A program made the translations under genes and the position numbers. From Muraenolepis orangiensis (lineage: Eukaryota; Chordata; Actinopteri; Gadiformes; Muraenolepididae), in NCBI GenBank assembly GCA_027704905.1, contig CM051004.1, positions 10,017,510-10,081,509 on the forward strand: a stretch of 64,000 nt of DNA, given 5' to 3'. Below, one piece after another: positions 1 through 11,030 of the stretch (position 1 is the first letter of the stretch; each line of letters begins with the position of its first letter). The notes below the pieces were generated by a model. That model searched no databases and had not been told where the DNA came from. It saw only the letters and a program-made list of their open reading frames with translations.

Positions 1-205
1 CAGCGATGACCCCGCGACCCCCACATGTAAACAGAGTGCCGCTGCACTCCCCCTTCCCCACCTCTCCTCTCCCTGTCCACCACTCTCCCCGACCAGCCAG
101 CACCAAATAAGGAAGCTGGACGGCCGTGGAAGAAGCAGCGCCTGGAGGCAGCCCGTCTGCCGGTGGGCCCTTGCCCACTGAGGGGGGGCCGCTCATCAGG
201 CAGCA

Positions 206-280
206 GGGCAGCCTCCAACAGGGCAGCCTCCAGCAGGGCAGCCTCCAGCAGGGCAGCCTCCAGCAGGGCAGCCTCCAGCA
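206..280. repeat. 15-bp minisatellite, five copies
   Basis: Five head-to-tail copies of GGGCAGCCTCCAGCA, the first with one change. The unit is a multiple of three, so one frame reads GSLQQ repeatedly within a 62-codon open frame at 126-314. No splice signals or homology support coding. Confidence 0.9.
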
Positions 281-383
281 GGGTGCAACAACCGCCACCA
301 CCACCACCGCCTAGCTTCAGCCTCATACCGTCTCAGCTCTATAGCAAGGAGGAGGAGCGAGACAATGTCGTTGTTTTGCAATA

Positions 384-500
384 GGGTGCTCGGCACTCCC
401 ACGCCGGGTTCGATTCCCTCTCAAGGTCCGCAGCGTACCTGTAGTGCCTCCTTGAGCCAACCAATTTGGACTGCAGCGTCTGCTAAATGAGTAAATGGAG
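384..500 (+). mobile_element. tRNA-derived SINE fragment with L2-type tail
   Basis: A pol III B box (GGTTCGATTCC, 407-417) is followed by degenerate body sequence and the tail GCGTCTGCTAAATGAGTAAATG near 478-500. The tail is the signature of teleost SINEs mobilised by an L2-type LINE. The A-box end is not clear. Confidence 0.65.
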
Positions 501-699
501 GTCAACGTTACGATAAACGTGCACCCATAGCCCACAGTGTGCTGTGTTCTTTGGGTGTTGTTCGTTAACATATACATGTGCTGTATATACACATACAATA
601 GTACACTGGACAGACACTGAGAGCACACGGTGTAGCAATGGCATGTACTCATGTGCCGCTCTGCACATTTCACCCAGTGATCTAGGGCCCACTGACGTG

Positions 700-839
<140 letters not shown>

Positions 840-978
840 AATGCAATGTGCAGTCGATCACTGGCCTATGTGTGCAACCCTCCATAAACTATTCGTTTTA
901 CGGTGAGCAGTTACAGAAGAGGAAAATGGTACAGAAAACCAGGAGAGAGAGAGAAAAAGACACGTGCACATCACGCAG

Positions 979-1004
979 ACACACACACACACACACACAC
1001 ACAC
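979..1004. repeat. (AC)13 microsatellite
   Basis: Short uninterrupted array. Confidence 0.9.
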
Positions 1005-1159
1005 TTGGACAAGATGGAGCTCATTAAGGTAACAGCCTGTCAAGATAGTGCACGTAGCAATGTGATACGAGCAGTGCACTGAGGAATGGGCAGCATAGCA
1101 AGCGACCATTATGCAGCTTTAACATTCACAGAGCACAACAGCGGTACACCGCGGTCCTT

Positions 1160-1174
1160 CACTCTCTCTCTCTG

Positions 1175-1220
<46 letters not shown>
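1160..1220. repeat. (CT)n microsatellite
   Basis: CT array with three non-CT interruptions (two TG, one TTT). Confidence 0.9.
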
Positions 1221-1990
1221 CATTTCGTATGCTTTGTGAGATGGGGTTGGATGCGCTGCTCTTCCTGCCTTCGGAATATTATTTGAGACCAACCGCAAGT
1301 GTGGGAACAAAACATTCAAGGACAAACAAAGAAATAGACGATAAGAGTTTGCCAAGGCCAGATAGCTTTTGACAATTGACTGGCATATGTTCTATAAGAG
1401 ATGTATGGATACAGGATATATGTTTGGTTGTTGAGTACATAGTGTGCATCTGTTAAGATTGACATTCCAAAAATAGAACTGTTCCACTTAAAATTATTAA
1501 AATATATTAATTTTTCGACATGGGTTTTAACAAAAATCACAATTTAGCTTCATTGAAGTAACGCAAATATTTCCGCGTGGCATCGTGGGAAAGTCTGACT
1601 CCCAAGAGGTCATGGGGTCAATCTACCGTAACCTTTGACCCTGCATATGCATGTCTATGTGTCCCAGAGGGGAGCGCTAGCACAGAAACTATTTTGCCTT
1701 ACCACCGAAAAGGAATAATCCAACAGTATTCAGTAGTACTCGCGTACGGTACGGTTGACGTTACTACAGCAAGATCCAGGTGATACTTATAGCTGCAGTT
1801 GGCGTGTTGGCATGCTACACCTGGCGTACCTGTGATCTCATCCTCCTTGCCAGTGGCGAGCTGTGCTGGCTTCTGTACCAAGGTAATGAATTCCTAATCT
1901 CTGTCCAGCTCTCTGTAGATCGCTATCACGCTGCAGCGATAAGAGCCTGCATCACCGCGGATAGCCGTCAGTCTATCTCTCTTCCTGCTT
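1221..1990. other. Unique AT-rich sequence
   Basis: No splice-flanked open frame, RNA gene or repeat could be supported here. Confidence 0.6.
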
Positions 1991-2114
1991 CCTGTGTGTG
2001 TGTGTGTGCGCGCGTATGTGTTGTGTGTGTGTGCGCGCGTATGTGTTTGTGTGTGTATGTGTGCGTGCGTGTGTGTGCATGTGTGCATATGTGTGTGTGT
2101 GTGTGTGTGTGTGC
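1991..2114. repeat. Imperfect (GT)n with GCGCG stretches
   Basis: Alternating purine-pyrimidine sequence broken by GCGCGCGTATG blocks at about 2007 and 2033, followed by pure GT to 2113. The CG steps make parts of it prone to Z-DNA. Confidence 0.85.
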
Positions 2115-2238
2115 TTGTCCTCCCTTAAGCCCCCAGCCATTGGCAATGGACCATTCCCTTCCTTGGAGAGAAGCTAAGTATTAGGCTAAATATTAGATTA
2201 AAACCTGTTGACTTATCAGCTCAGCGGTTCAAGGCATA

Positions 2239-2239
2239 G

Positions 2240-2282
<43 letters not shown>
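2239..2282. repeat. (TA)n microsatellite
   Basis: About 22 TA units, trailing into AT-rich sequence up to 2340. Confidence 0.95.
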
Positions 2283-2285
<3 letters not shown>

Positions 2286-2340
2286 CATATAAATATAGTT
2301 TTTATGTATCAAATTGTATATGTATATATTTATGATTTAT

Positions 2341-3840
2341 TAGGTCCATTATGTGCCCTCTTGGAAGACAAAATCCTGAGTGGGATTGTGTGTCTTTTCC
2401 CACCAAAATAATCAGAAAAATACCAGAGAGCTGTCCTTAATCCCCGGCTGACAGCCACTCCATCACAAGCTGAGTAAATATTCCAGAGGGTGAGGGAGGG
2501 GGCAGCAGGTAACTAAAACCTCCACTGGGGGAAGGAGGGAGAACGAGAGGGGGGGGGGGGGGGAGTTTCCGTGAAGGCAGTCGACCCGAGGGGGGGGGGG
2601 TTGCACAACTGCAGTGAGTTTTTAATTGTGTATTTTTCGGCGACCAGAGACTACTAGACCTTTCTCCTTCTAAGCACAGCGAGTAGCCCCGTCACCCCCC
2701 AGGGACAGGGTGAGCGATTTAAGGGCCTCTCACTCTTCTCTTTGATGGAGGATTCAGGTGAGGCAGTGGCGGCAGAAGGCACCCGTCTTGTTTCTAGGAT
2801 TCACCGAGAGTCAAACCCGCCACTGGGGGCGAGTCACACGTAGGCGTATGGCAGGAGTGATTGAAGAGCATGGGGATACTGCGAGATAGCATAGCCTCTT
2901 TACCATAGAATAACACAAGCATAGATTAGAATAGCATAGCAAAGAATGGAACGAAAACAAAAGGAATCACTGTTTACTGAACCTTAAATAAAAACAACGA
3001 TTTTTTTACAAAAATGCGTTGCAAATATTGTTCCTGCGCTTCATGCGCTTCTCTCTTCTGTATCTTCTGTATAGCATCCGCTCCAGATTTGTTCTGATTC
3101 AATTCTGGGTACACTCATACTGGGTAAACATACTGGCAGAAAACAAAATCCCTAAACACAACTATATTGAATGAGTCAAAGAGCCGAGGAGAAAGTCCCT
3201 GGTTAAAAATGTACTTCAATAAGTAAATCAACTCTCGGGAAAGGTAGCCCATGCCAATATACTACATAAAGTAAAAGCACTGACTTACGTGACTAAGTCT
3301 TTGTGTGCTAGGCTAATTACCCAAAGAGAACGCTCTATGAGAACACATTACTCAGAGCAGGTTAGCATGACAAAACACTGCAGCTCACCGTTAGCACACC
3401 TGACCAGCTGATCACCAGCAAACCGACGGGTTACGGGATGTGATTAATGATTCAGTTCTCTGAATCAATAAATCCTGTTATGTATGTATAGTTGTGCAGA
3501 ATTGGTCTGTTGCTATTAAGAAAAGGGAATGCATTTGGCTTTATTTAAAATAAATGGCAGTTGGCTATTTGTTGTCAACGAAACAGTACTGGTAGCCAGT
3601 ATAGCAATACACCAATGACGTTATTAACAGAGACTCCAGTAGTGTCCCAAAGTGATTTTTAACTATACAGTCCTCTACATTGAACTCCCTAGAGAGGGAG
3701 TAGGGAGTAGGGAATGAGGGAAGGATTTCACTATATCGTCCTCTGCATTGAACTCTAGGTAGCGGGGACGAGGACCTATACCTATGCCTATACCTGCAGC
3801 ACTCATGTTTCATTCAGCGCTGAAAAATGACCGCACACCC
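2341..3840. other. Unique sequence with poly-G runs
   Basis: Runs of G at about 2551-2564 and 2591-2600 are the only low-complexity features. The segments at 3666-3685 and 3731-3755 repeat a short phrase (CAGTCCTCTACATTGAACTC and a diverged copy), a local duplication of about 70 bp. No gene seen. Confidence 0.6.
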
Positions 3841-3847
3841 CATTCAC

Positions 3848-3883
3848 GCCTCCCTCCTCCTCCTCCTCCTCCTCCTCCTCCTC
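3848..3883. repeat. (TCC)n microsatellite
   Basis: About 12 copies of the trinucleotide. Confidence 0.95.
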
Positions 3884-4324
3884 CGTTTCAAGGCGTGACG
3901 CACATCAAACCGAGTTTTAAACAACGGTAGACAAGGGACTAGACACTAGGTGCTGGTGGCAAAGTGCTGTTACAGGAGTTCCACAACTTGACAGCATAGG
4001 CAGGGGTTGCTGTTTTTTTTATTGTGTTTTATTTTTTTTAAAGGCCCTGTCTGCATCCATTATGACTTGCACACCTTGAAAAGTTCACCGCACCCGAGCC
4101 AGCACCGCGGGGAAGGGCACCTTGCTCCGCACACGGCACATCACCATGTCGCCACATCTCACACTCTCTCTCAAATCCAAATGTGTTTCAGTACAAATAC
4201 AAAGGAGCTTATTTCTACTGGTCTAAGACGGGGGGCCGCTACATAGGGAACCACATGGTTATTTGTAGCAGTGATGTGTCAGAGATTAGGCGAGTTGTTT
4301 TCGAGCAGCCGCAAAAAAGAAAAT

Positions 4325-4450
4325 GGAAATGTATGCCATTTGGCGGATGCTTTTACGCTCTCCCCGATACCACGAGTAGGCCGGCACATTGGTAGCCCCG
4401 GTGGGAATCAAACCCCTAACCCCTGGCGGTGCCAACGTCACGCTTCTGCT
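4325..4450 (-). mobile_element. tRNA-derived SINE, minus strand
   Basis: On the minus strand a B box GGTTTGATTCC (plus positions 4404-4414) sits in GGGGTTTGATTCCCACCGG. It leads to a tail reading TAAAAGCATCCGCCAAATGG (plus 4335-4354), the diverged L2-type tail. Confidence 0.7.
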
Positions 4451-4589
4451 GAGTTAAGCGAGAAGGGACCGTTTATTGTCAGCGTCTCTGTGGTTGGTGG
4501 TAGATTCCAAAGTTAACGGGCTAACCAACCAATTCATATTTCCAATAGAGTGTGTCTTTGTAAACAACGGTTGGTTACCTGCCAAGGTG

Positions 4590-4971
4590 AAAATAGGATA
4601 TCGAATGAGTTTATAGCATCACATTTTTATTCCTGCGCTGTTCATTCGTCAGCAGGCAAGTACCGATTTGTAGCCTATTTGTGTTTTATGATGTTTGATA
4701 ATTGGGATTTAAACTTGAATTGTTTACAGGGAAGAAATGCTCCGTTACTAAAATCACAATTGAAACATTATTCAGACATTATACAATATTGTGTATTAGT
4801 AAACAACATTATTGTTGTGTTTTGTTGTAATATGCACCCTGCTACTACTTAATAGTAAATTATTGAATGATTAGGATGGATTTACTAAATGCTTCATTTC
4901 ATGCGGTGTAGGGTGAGGGTGGAGACGTGTGCAAACGGATTAGGCTTATTTACTTTACATATAATTTACGC
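4590..4971. repeat. Direct repeat A, copy 1 (about 385 bp)
   Basis: Starts AAAATAGGATATCGAAT and ends ATAATTTACGC, almost identical to 5467-5862. It is preceded at 4577-4589 by ACCTGCCAAGGTG, which recurs at 5316-5328. Confidence 0.95.
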
Positions 4972-4979
4972 CGTCAAAT

Positions 4980-5315
4980 TTCTGTCTGGCATTTCCTGGA
5001 GGAGTGGGCAGACACAGGACACTATTGACCTGCCCCGCTCGAACACATTCTACCGACCCCCGTCCCAATGGAGTGTACCAGACAATGTTTGAAAGATAAA
5101 AAATGGACTTCCACTCCCAGAGGTCCCGCCAGAGGTTTGGATTCCCAGAAACTCAGGGGACCCCGTGTGCTTTGCGAAAGGGATGGCAACGGTCCCAGTG
5201 TTTATGCAGGCTTGGGAGACTTTTGGACCCGAGCGTTGGACGGTCAAGGGTGTTAAAGGTTAGGGGCCATGTTTGGACCATATTAGACCAGGACGATTCG
5301 TTCAACGAGCCTGAA
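4980..5315. repeat. Dispersed repeat B, copy 1 (about 335 bp)
   Basis: Begins TTCTGTCTGGCATTTCC and ends CGAGCCTGAA; the same 335 bp recurs at 10697-11030 in the same orientation with few differences. It lies directly after repeat A. No terminal inverted repeats, TG...CA ends, target-site duplication or recognisable protein were found, so the class is unknown. Confidence 0.9.
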
Positions 5316-5466
5316 ACCTGCCAAGGTGGCCGCTTGCTATCGCAGTGTAAGCCCACACTTGGTTGGGTGCCAGATGTCACTGTGCTTTAGAGGGGTGGTC
5401 TCAGTCAACTGTCAAGGATCACGTTTAAATAGCGTTAGCACATTGAAGGCACTACATTGACCGCAT

Positions 5467-5862
5467 AAAATAGGATATCGAATATATGAGTTTGTAGTAT
5501 CTCATTTTTTTGTTTCCGTCTTCCTGCGCTGTTCATTCGTCAGCAGGCAAGTACCGATTTGTAGCCTATTTGTGTTGTATGATGTTTGATAATTGGGATT
5601 TAAACTTGAATTGTTTACAGGGAAGAAATGCTCCGTTACTAAAATCACGATTGAAACATTATTCAGACATTATACAATATTGTGTATTAGTAAACAACAT
5701 TATTGTTGTGTTTTGTTGTAATATGCACCCTGCTACTACTTAATAGTAAATTATTGAATGATTAGGATGGATTTACTAAATGCTTCATTTCACGCGGTGT
5801 ATGCTGAGGGTGGAGACGTGTGCAAAGGGATTAGGCTTATTTACTTTACATATAATTTACGC
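5467..5862. repeat. Direct repeat A, copy 2
   Basis: Second copy of the 4590-4971 sequence, with a small insertion near the left end (ATATATGAG, TTTCCGTC) and scattered substitutions. The two copies are 495 bp apart. Confidence 0.95.
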
Positions 5863-6059
5863 GGTAAGACAACATTCCTTTTCAGGATAGCTGAATTTAA
5901 TTATTATGATTCATTTTGTATTCAAGGCTAAGCACACAGCCTGCTGAAATACTCCCTGCATGTATATAACAACAATAACAGTCACAGCAACACCCCTGCT
6001 TGGCTGTTTTTGCTCTTGTTGTTTTGGCCATTGCTCAATGGGCATAAAAACAATCTAAC

Positions 6060-6470
6060 AAGCATCAGAATCAGAATGCCTTGATTGTCATTGTACAATA
6101 TAAATAGTCTAGCAATCCTCACGGTCATTCTTTACACACAAAATAAAATAATAATAACAATAAAAAATAAAATAAAATGTATAAAATAAAATGTTGGTAA
6201 AATGGTTAATAAAATAGCATATACAATTGTATATACACATATTGCGGTGGCCCTAGGTACAGCAGTGCAATGAGAAATGATGAGATGAGATGTGTCACTC
6301 CCACATATGTAGAGTATATATCATCCATATTATCCCTTCTTAGACACTTTATTGTAATGCATTATTGTTTATATTATTGTTTATATTGTTGTGTATATGT
6401 CATAATGTGGGGGTGAATGGGAAGTAAGCATTCCGTTGTACTTAATAAAGTAAAGTATCTTAAATTGCTC
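6060..6470 (-). mobile_element. LINE-like 3' end remnants
   Basis: CATCAGAATCAGAATGCC followed by TTGTCATTGTACAA (6063-6100) is the reverse complement of the LINE tail at 47640-47762. At 6410-6465 the phrase GTGAATGGGAAGTAAGCATT with TTGTACTT matches the end of the plus-strand element at 19380-19450, so two remnants are nested. No open reading frame survives. Confidence 0.5.
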
Positions 6471-6869
6471 CCTCCTATGTTTTGCCATTGCTCTATGGGG
6501 GGGGGGTGAATGCAATAGCAGTTGGATTGAGACTGACATGTGTCTGCAGAGCACGGAGGGCCCCAAGTTTTAGGGCCCCTACGTGTAGGGACCCCCCAAT
6601 TCCAATCCACCCCTATTCATGTCGTTCACTCACTCAGTGGCGCCGCCACGTGGTCCCGGAGGGCCACAACAGCTCCGTGTGTCTCTCCCTCGGGGAACAA
6701 GTATGTGGAAAAGGGGAAGCAGAAGGGGTGTATTTTAAACTCCCCCCCCCCCCCCCAACCCTCTCTCCCACCCCCTCCCAACCCTCTCTGCCCCCCCTCC
6801 CCTCTCCCACACTCCGTAACCCTAAAGAGGTGGAGGAGGTTTGGGAAGAAAATAATCCAAACCTGGAGC

Positions 6870-7296
6870 ACGAAGAGATAACGGGGCTACGAGTACCGTA
6901 CACGTTACACGTAGCCTAGTATTCATCGTGCGAATTGCGTCCGTTAACGTAACGTAACGTACGTAATAGGGGGCAACCGACGCGTTTTGCGACGCTCCGC
7001 GGTATGAATTGGGTGAGCGAAGAACCGCTCACCTTCGTCGTCCACAAGTAGTGATTCGTTGTTTGGCAGTAAAAGTAAGGTGGAATATACTCGTGGTTTT
7101 TTTCCTCCTCCTTCCACCCTTGCGGGCGAGGAAAAGTTGTTTAACTTGGAGGATTACGGTGTGGACGGACGGGATATTTTTTACGGATTATTTAGAAGTC
7201 GCCTACCGTTTGTCCCCTTCTCCACCGACCGACTGACTCCTCGGAGAGAGAGAGGGGGGGGGGTCGCTTTCGAAAGACCTTTCTCACGCTATTACA
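6870..7296 (+). promoter_or_regulatory. CpG-dense block ending in a splice donor; candidate untranslated first exon
   Basis: I count about 25 CpG dinucleotides between 6870 and 7045, far above the CpG-poor surroundings, including tandem TAACG units at 6944-6966 and GACGCG and TCCGCGG motifs. About 250 bp downstream the sequence TTACA|GTAAGTG gives a strong donor at 7297. This is the layout of a CpG-island promoter with a non-coding first exon. It could belong to ptprs, whose start-codon exon has an upstream acceptor at 50163, but the link over 43 kb is inference. Open frames here resemble no protein I know. Confidence 0.35.
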
Positions 7297-7985
7297 GTAA
7301 GTGTGTTTTGGCTTTTATTTATTCTTCCAAAAGTGTTTACTTTATTAGTCAATTGGAAGAAGGTTAAACAAAAAAAGGAGGCAGTAGCAGTTTGACTGAG
7401 AGAAAGAGAGAAACGTATGGGGGGGTTTTCAACTTATTTTTTACTACTCGAATGAACCGTTACTTTATTGACACACTCGGGGTCTTTGTTCGTGTGGGGC
7501 TCCAGTCTGTTGCGAGGAAAACAAATGTCCCTGTGTTAAAGTCAGTGTTACCTATTTTTTTTATTTTTCTGTTACACATGTTGTATTATTTTAGGAACCT
7601 ATTTATTCCAGCCTTTCTGTATCATGCCCCCTTTTCTTAGAGTTGTAACGTGGAGTTAAAAAGCGGATAGATGCTCAGTAGGCTACTGGCTCTAAAGAGT
7701 AGGGGTGTTCAGACCCCTGCCTCTATTTTATTTGATATAGTTATTGATCACCATACATCATTCTCTCGTTTGTTGTGGAAGAAATGTGTGGGCTAAAAAC
7801 GACGTCTAGGTGTTGCACTCACACTCATACAAAACCACCCCCCCCCCCCCAAAAAAATATCTAAATTTCAACTGGTTTTTTTCTCCGTCAAGTCCATAGT
7901 CTGTACTCCATAGACCATCCATAGATTTAGAAAACGACTCGACAACCCAGTATTGAGTTGTGGTGGTCGGTTCGAGGCGTGTAGA
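7297..7985. other. Unique sequence following the candidate donor
   Basis: AT-rich with a C run at 7840-7850. No exon or repeat recognised. Confidence 0.5.
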
Positions 7986-7986
7986 A

Positions 7987-8117
7987 GTAGAAGTCCATTT
8001 AGACTGAACAACTGGAGAAGTCCATTGAGACTGTACTTCAGTAGAAGTCCATTTAGACTGTACTTCAGTAGAAGTCCATTGAGACTGTACTTCAGTAGAA
8101 GTCCATTGAGACTGTAC
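7987..8117. repeat. 27-bp minisatellite, about five copies
   Basis: Unit GTAGAAGTCCATTGAGACTG plus TACTTCA. Copies differ at T/G in CATTTAG versus CATTGAG, and the first copy is diverged. Confidence 0.9.
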
Positions 8118-8164
8118 CCAATTATATAGTTAGTGTTCACTATGTAGCTATCTACATGTTTTGT

Positions 8165-8255
8165 GTGTGTGTGCGTGCGTGTGTATATATAAATATATAT
8201 TAAAAAAAGATATATATATATAAAAAATATATATATATATATATATATATATACT
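8165..8255. repeat. GT then AT-rich simple repeat
   Basis: A short GT tract passes into imperfect and then pure (AT)n ending near 8253. Confidence 0.9.
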
Positions 8256-9990
8256 GATCAGGCACAATCACAATTCTATACCTACCTCACATTCCGGTCT
8301 CCATTTGCCCTTTTAACCAGAGCTTGACATCCTGAAGTGATTCCAGAAGTAGCAAGTTTGTATGACTGTATTTGCAGAGATTGGAATCTATGCACGACTA
8401 TTGGTATTATTAGAAAGTAGCTCAAACTGGTTTTAAAAAGTATGTATGTTAATCATTCACAGGCCCAGTAGAGACTAATGCACAATTGTGGAAAAAAAAA
8501 CCCCTCCTTTTATCTGAATTGAACAGGGGGTCCATCAGTCCTGTGCTACACCATCCATTTGGCATACTAGCTGGTGTAAATAAACCCATTTGTCATGTGA
8601 CGAAATCGGCCCATTGATTGTCAGAAGCGAGAAGGAGTTTTGTTCTTTTGGATTAATTAGACGACACCTAGCATACCAACACTGTTCTCGCTGCTTAATG
8701 CGGCTTTAATTGAACAATTTATCACCCGCGATCACTGTCACACACCCAAGCAAGGGGAATGCCAGAGAAGGGGAGCGATAGCTAAACATAGGCGTACCAG
8801 GCGGGCACCGCTGCTAACACTGGGTTTCTCCTTCTTCCTCTATGAAATTACATATCAACGTGTTGCTGTCTGTCTGACAAGCTCCTAAGCAATGGTAATG
8901 AATACGGGCTAGGGGAGTGATGAAAACATTATACCCCCCCATAAAACTTTCAGCCTTTATTGAGAAAAACTTTGGATGCTTCCCTGGGGCTGCTTTCCTA
9001 CCTGTGAGAAAAGCTAATTGAATTGTGCGCTGGATATGATTTTATTTAACTTATTTTCTTTCTTTCTTTTTTTCTTCATATGGCAAGGTTATGGAGGTGG
9101 CCTCCTAGGGGTTTTTCAAATTAATTTTCTTTTGCAATTATTACTTTCTCAGGTGTATTTGTGTGTTTTTTTTTACCATTTTATTTCAGCAGGACACTGC
9201 CATTCTATTTCTGCAGTGAGCAGAACGAAGAGGGAGGAGGGGGTTTGGGGGGGGTGGGACAGCTGCCTGTCTGTAAGCCCTTCAAACTCATTTACTATTC
9301 TCGTGGTACTCAAAAGAGTGGAGGACTTGTCAGCTTACTGGTGCACATGTGTTGCTTGCTCTAGGGTCCCAGTCATCAAGTGAAATTTTGACTAATCATA
9401 ATTTTTGGAGAAAAAAAAAATCATCTTCTGGAAAAAATGCTGCATTGTGCCAGGATGACCTACTCTACCGAAACATGTTTGTCCTTATCAATATGCCAAA
9501 GAGAGCTGAGCTTTGGCATAGTGTGTCTGCTTTGGCATTAGTGTTTCACTGTAGTGTTTTAAACATTTCAAAAAGAGGGGGGGAAAACCATTTCGGTGCA
9601 CTTTCTTGGCAAGACATACCTGAGTGGAAGGTAAGTTTTTCCTCCCTAGTGGTGGGAAAGAAGTAATGCCACTTTAAGTCATTTAAGTGTTCAAGTAAGC
9701 AATTCAAACACTTCAGCACACTTCAGACACTTATCTTTACAATGTGGTTGGGGACACACAAGTCACAGCAATTATTGGTGGATGGCGCAGTACGTCCTTG
9801 CATTCAATCCATTTTCGATCCGTATTTAGGAAATATTGAAAGTGCTAAAATAACTATGTTTACATCATAGCTCCTTTTGGTCTGCTTCGGTATACGTTAA
9901 TTCATCCTGTGGCTTAATTGAAGCAGTTGTATGAAAGGTTTTATTTACTACAGTGACAAAACACCCGCCGTCACATAACTGTACAGTGCC
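8256..9990. other. Unique sequence, possibly with conserved non-coding blocks
   Basis: The interval 8560-8760 is balanced in composition and rich in homeodomain-type cores (GGATTAATTAG, TTTAATTG, AATTTATC), so it is a reasonable candidate enhancer. Conservation cannot be tested from one sequence. No exon seen. Confidence 0.3.
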
Positions 9991-9999
9991 TCCTTCTAC

Positions 10000-10340
10000 T
10001 CTTTTTACTCCCGAGCTTTCACGCCCGGCGCTCTCTCTCTCTGCTTCTTAATTTCCTCTCACCCGGCGCCCCGTTGATTGCATTTAAAGCCAAATTAGAG
10101 CATTTCCACGTCAAGTACCTCGCAATTAGTCACATGGCTCTTGACGCGGCGGCGGTGTCGTTAACGGAGGATGTTGCCGGGGATGAGCGGGATGAGCGGA
10201 ATCAGAGGGAGGAGATGGGGAGAACTGTTGTTTACAGGGGGGGGGGGCTCTGCAGCATGCTGCTAATTGTGTTTATCTTAATTTGTTTCAAAGCACTAAA
10301 TCGGTGCTCCTCTACCGACACTGCATGCAATTAGTTGAGT
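10000..10340. promoter_or_regulatory. Candidate conserved non-coding element
   Basis: A non-repetitive block with many ATTA and TAAT cores (CAATTAGTC, GCTAATTG, CTTAATTTG, GCAATTAG) and a CpG-rich middle (GACGCGGCGGCGGTGTCG). It contrasts with the surrounding decayed sequence. Regulatory function is inference only. Confidence 0.3.
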
Positions 10341-10696
10341 TGTGAAAACAAGAGGCATTGTGTGTCGCGGGGAAGAGGTACCCTCTTGTCCCCCCCCTCA
10401 GATTTCCTGTATTGGAGCCTTCTGAGTGGCTTAAAGCCCACAAGGGCTGCCCCACTCTACGGCCAGGAATTTTGAGTAAACCTGGAACACAACAAAGTGT
10501 GTGAACCCTTTAAATGAACGGGTTCATGGTGGCTAAGGTTCGTCAGGATGCATGGGCTGTGTTATTATCACACACACTGTGTTGGCAATGGATGGTTTTA
10601 GAATTTCCGTGCTGGGTTTAAGGGCTGGAGAAAATATGAGGAAATTGATATATTTTACATCAAGGGAGAAGGTTCCACCATGTGGGGATGTTTGTG

Positions 10697-11030
10697 TTCT
10701 GTCTGGCATTTCCTGGAGGAGTGGGCAGACACAGGACACTATTGACCTGCCCCGCTCGAACACATTCTACCGACCCCCGTCCCAATGGAGTGTACCAGAC
10801 AATGTTTGAAAGATGAAAAATGGACTTCCACTCCCAGAGGCCCGCCAGAGGTTTGGATTCTCAGAAAATCAGGGGACCCCGTGTGCTTTGCGAAAGGGAT
10901 GGCAACGGTCCCAGTGTTGATGCAGGCTTGGGAGACTTTTGGACCGAGCGTTGGATGGTCAAGGGTGTTAAAGGTTAGGGGCCATGTTTGGACCATATTA
11001 GACCAGGATGATTTGTTCATCGAGCCTGAA
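10697..11030. repeat. Dispersed repeat B, copy 2
   Basis: Same 335-bp sequence as 4980-5315 and in the same orientation, but without repeat A beside it, which shows that B is an independent unit. Confidence 0.9.

Noticed and set aside
126..314. Possible coding exon with repeated GSLQQ
   Set aside because: The 15-bp minisatellite keeps frame only because its unit is divisible by three. There is no acceptor or donor with matching phase and no homology.
4590..5862. A-B-A' considered as a miniature LTR retrotransposon
   Set aside because: The A units lack TG...CA ends and flanking target duplications, and B occurs elsewhere without A.
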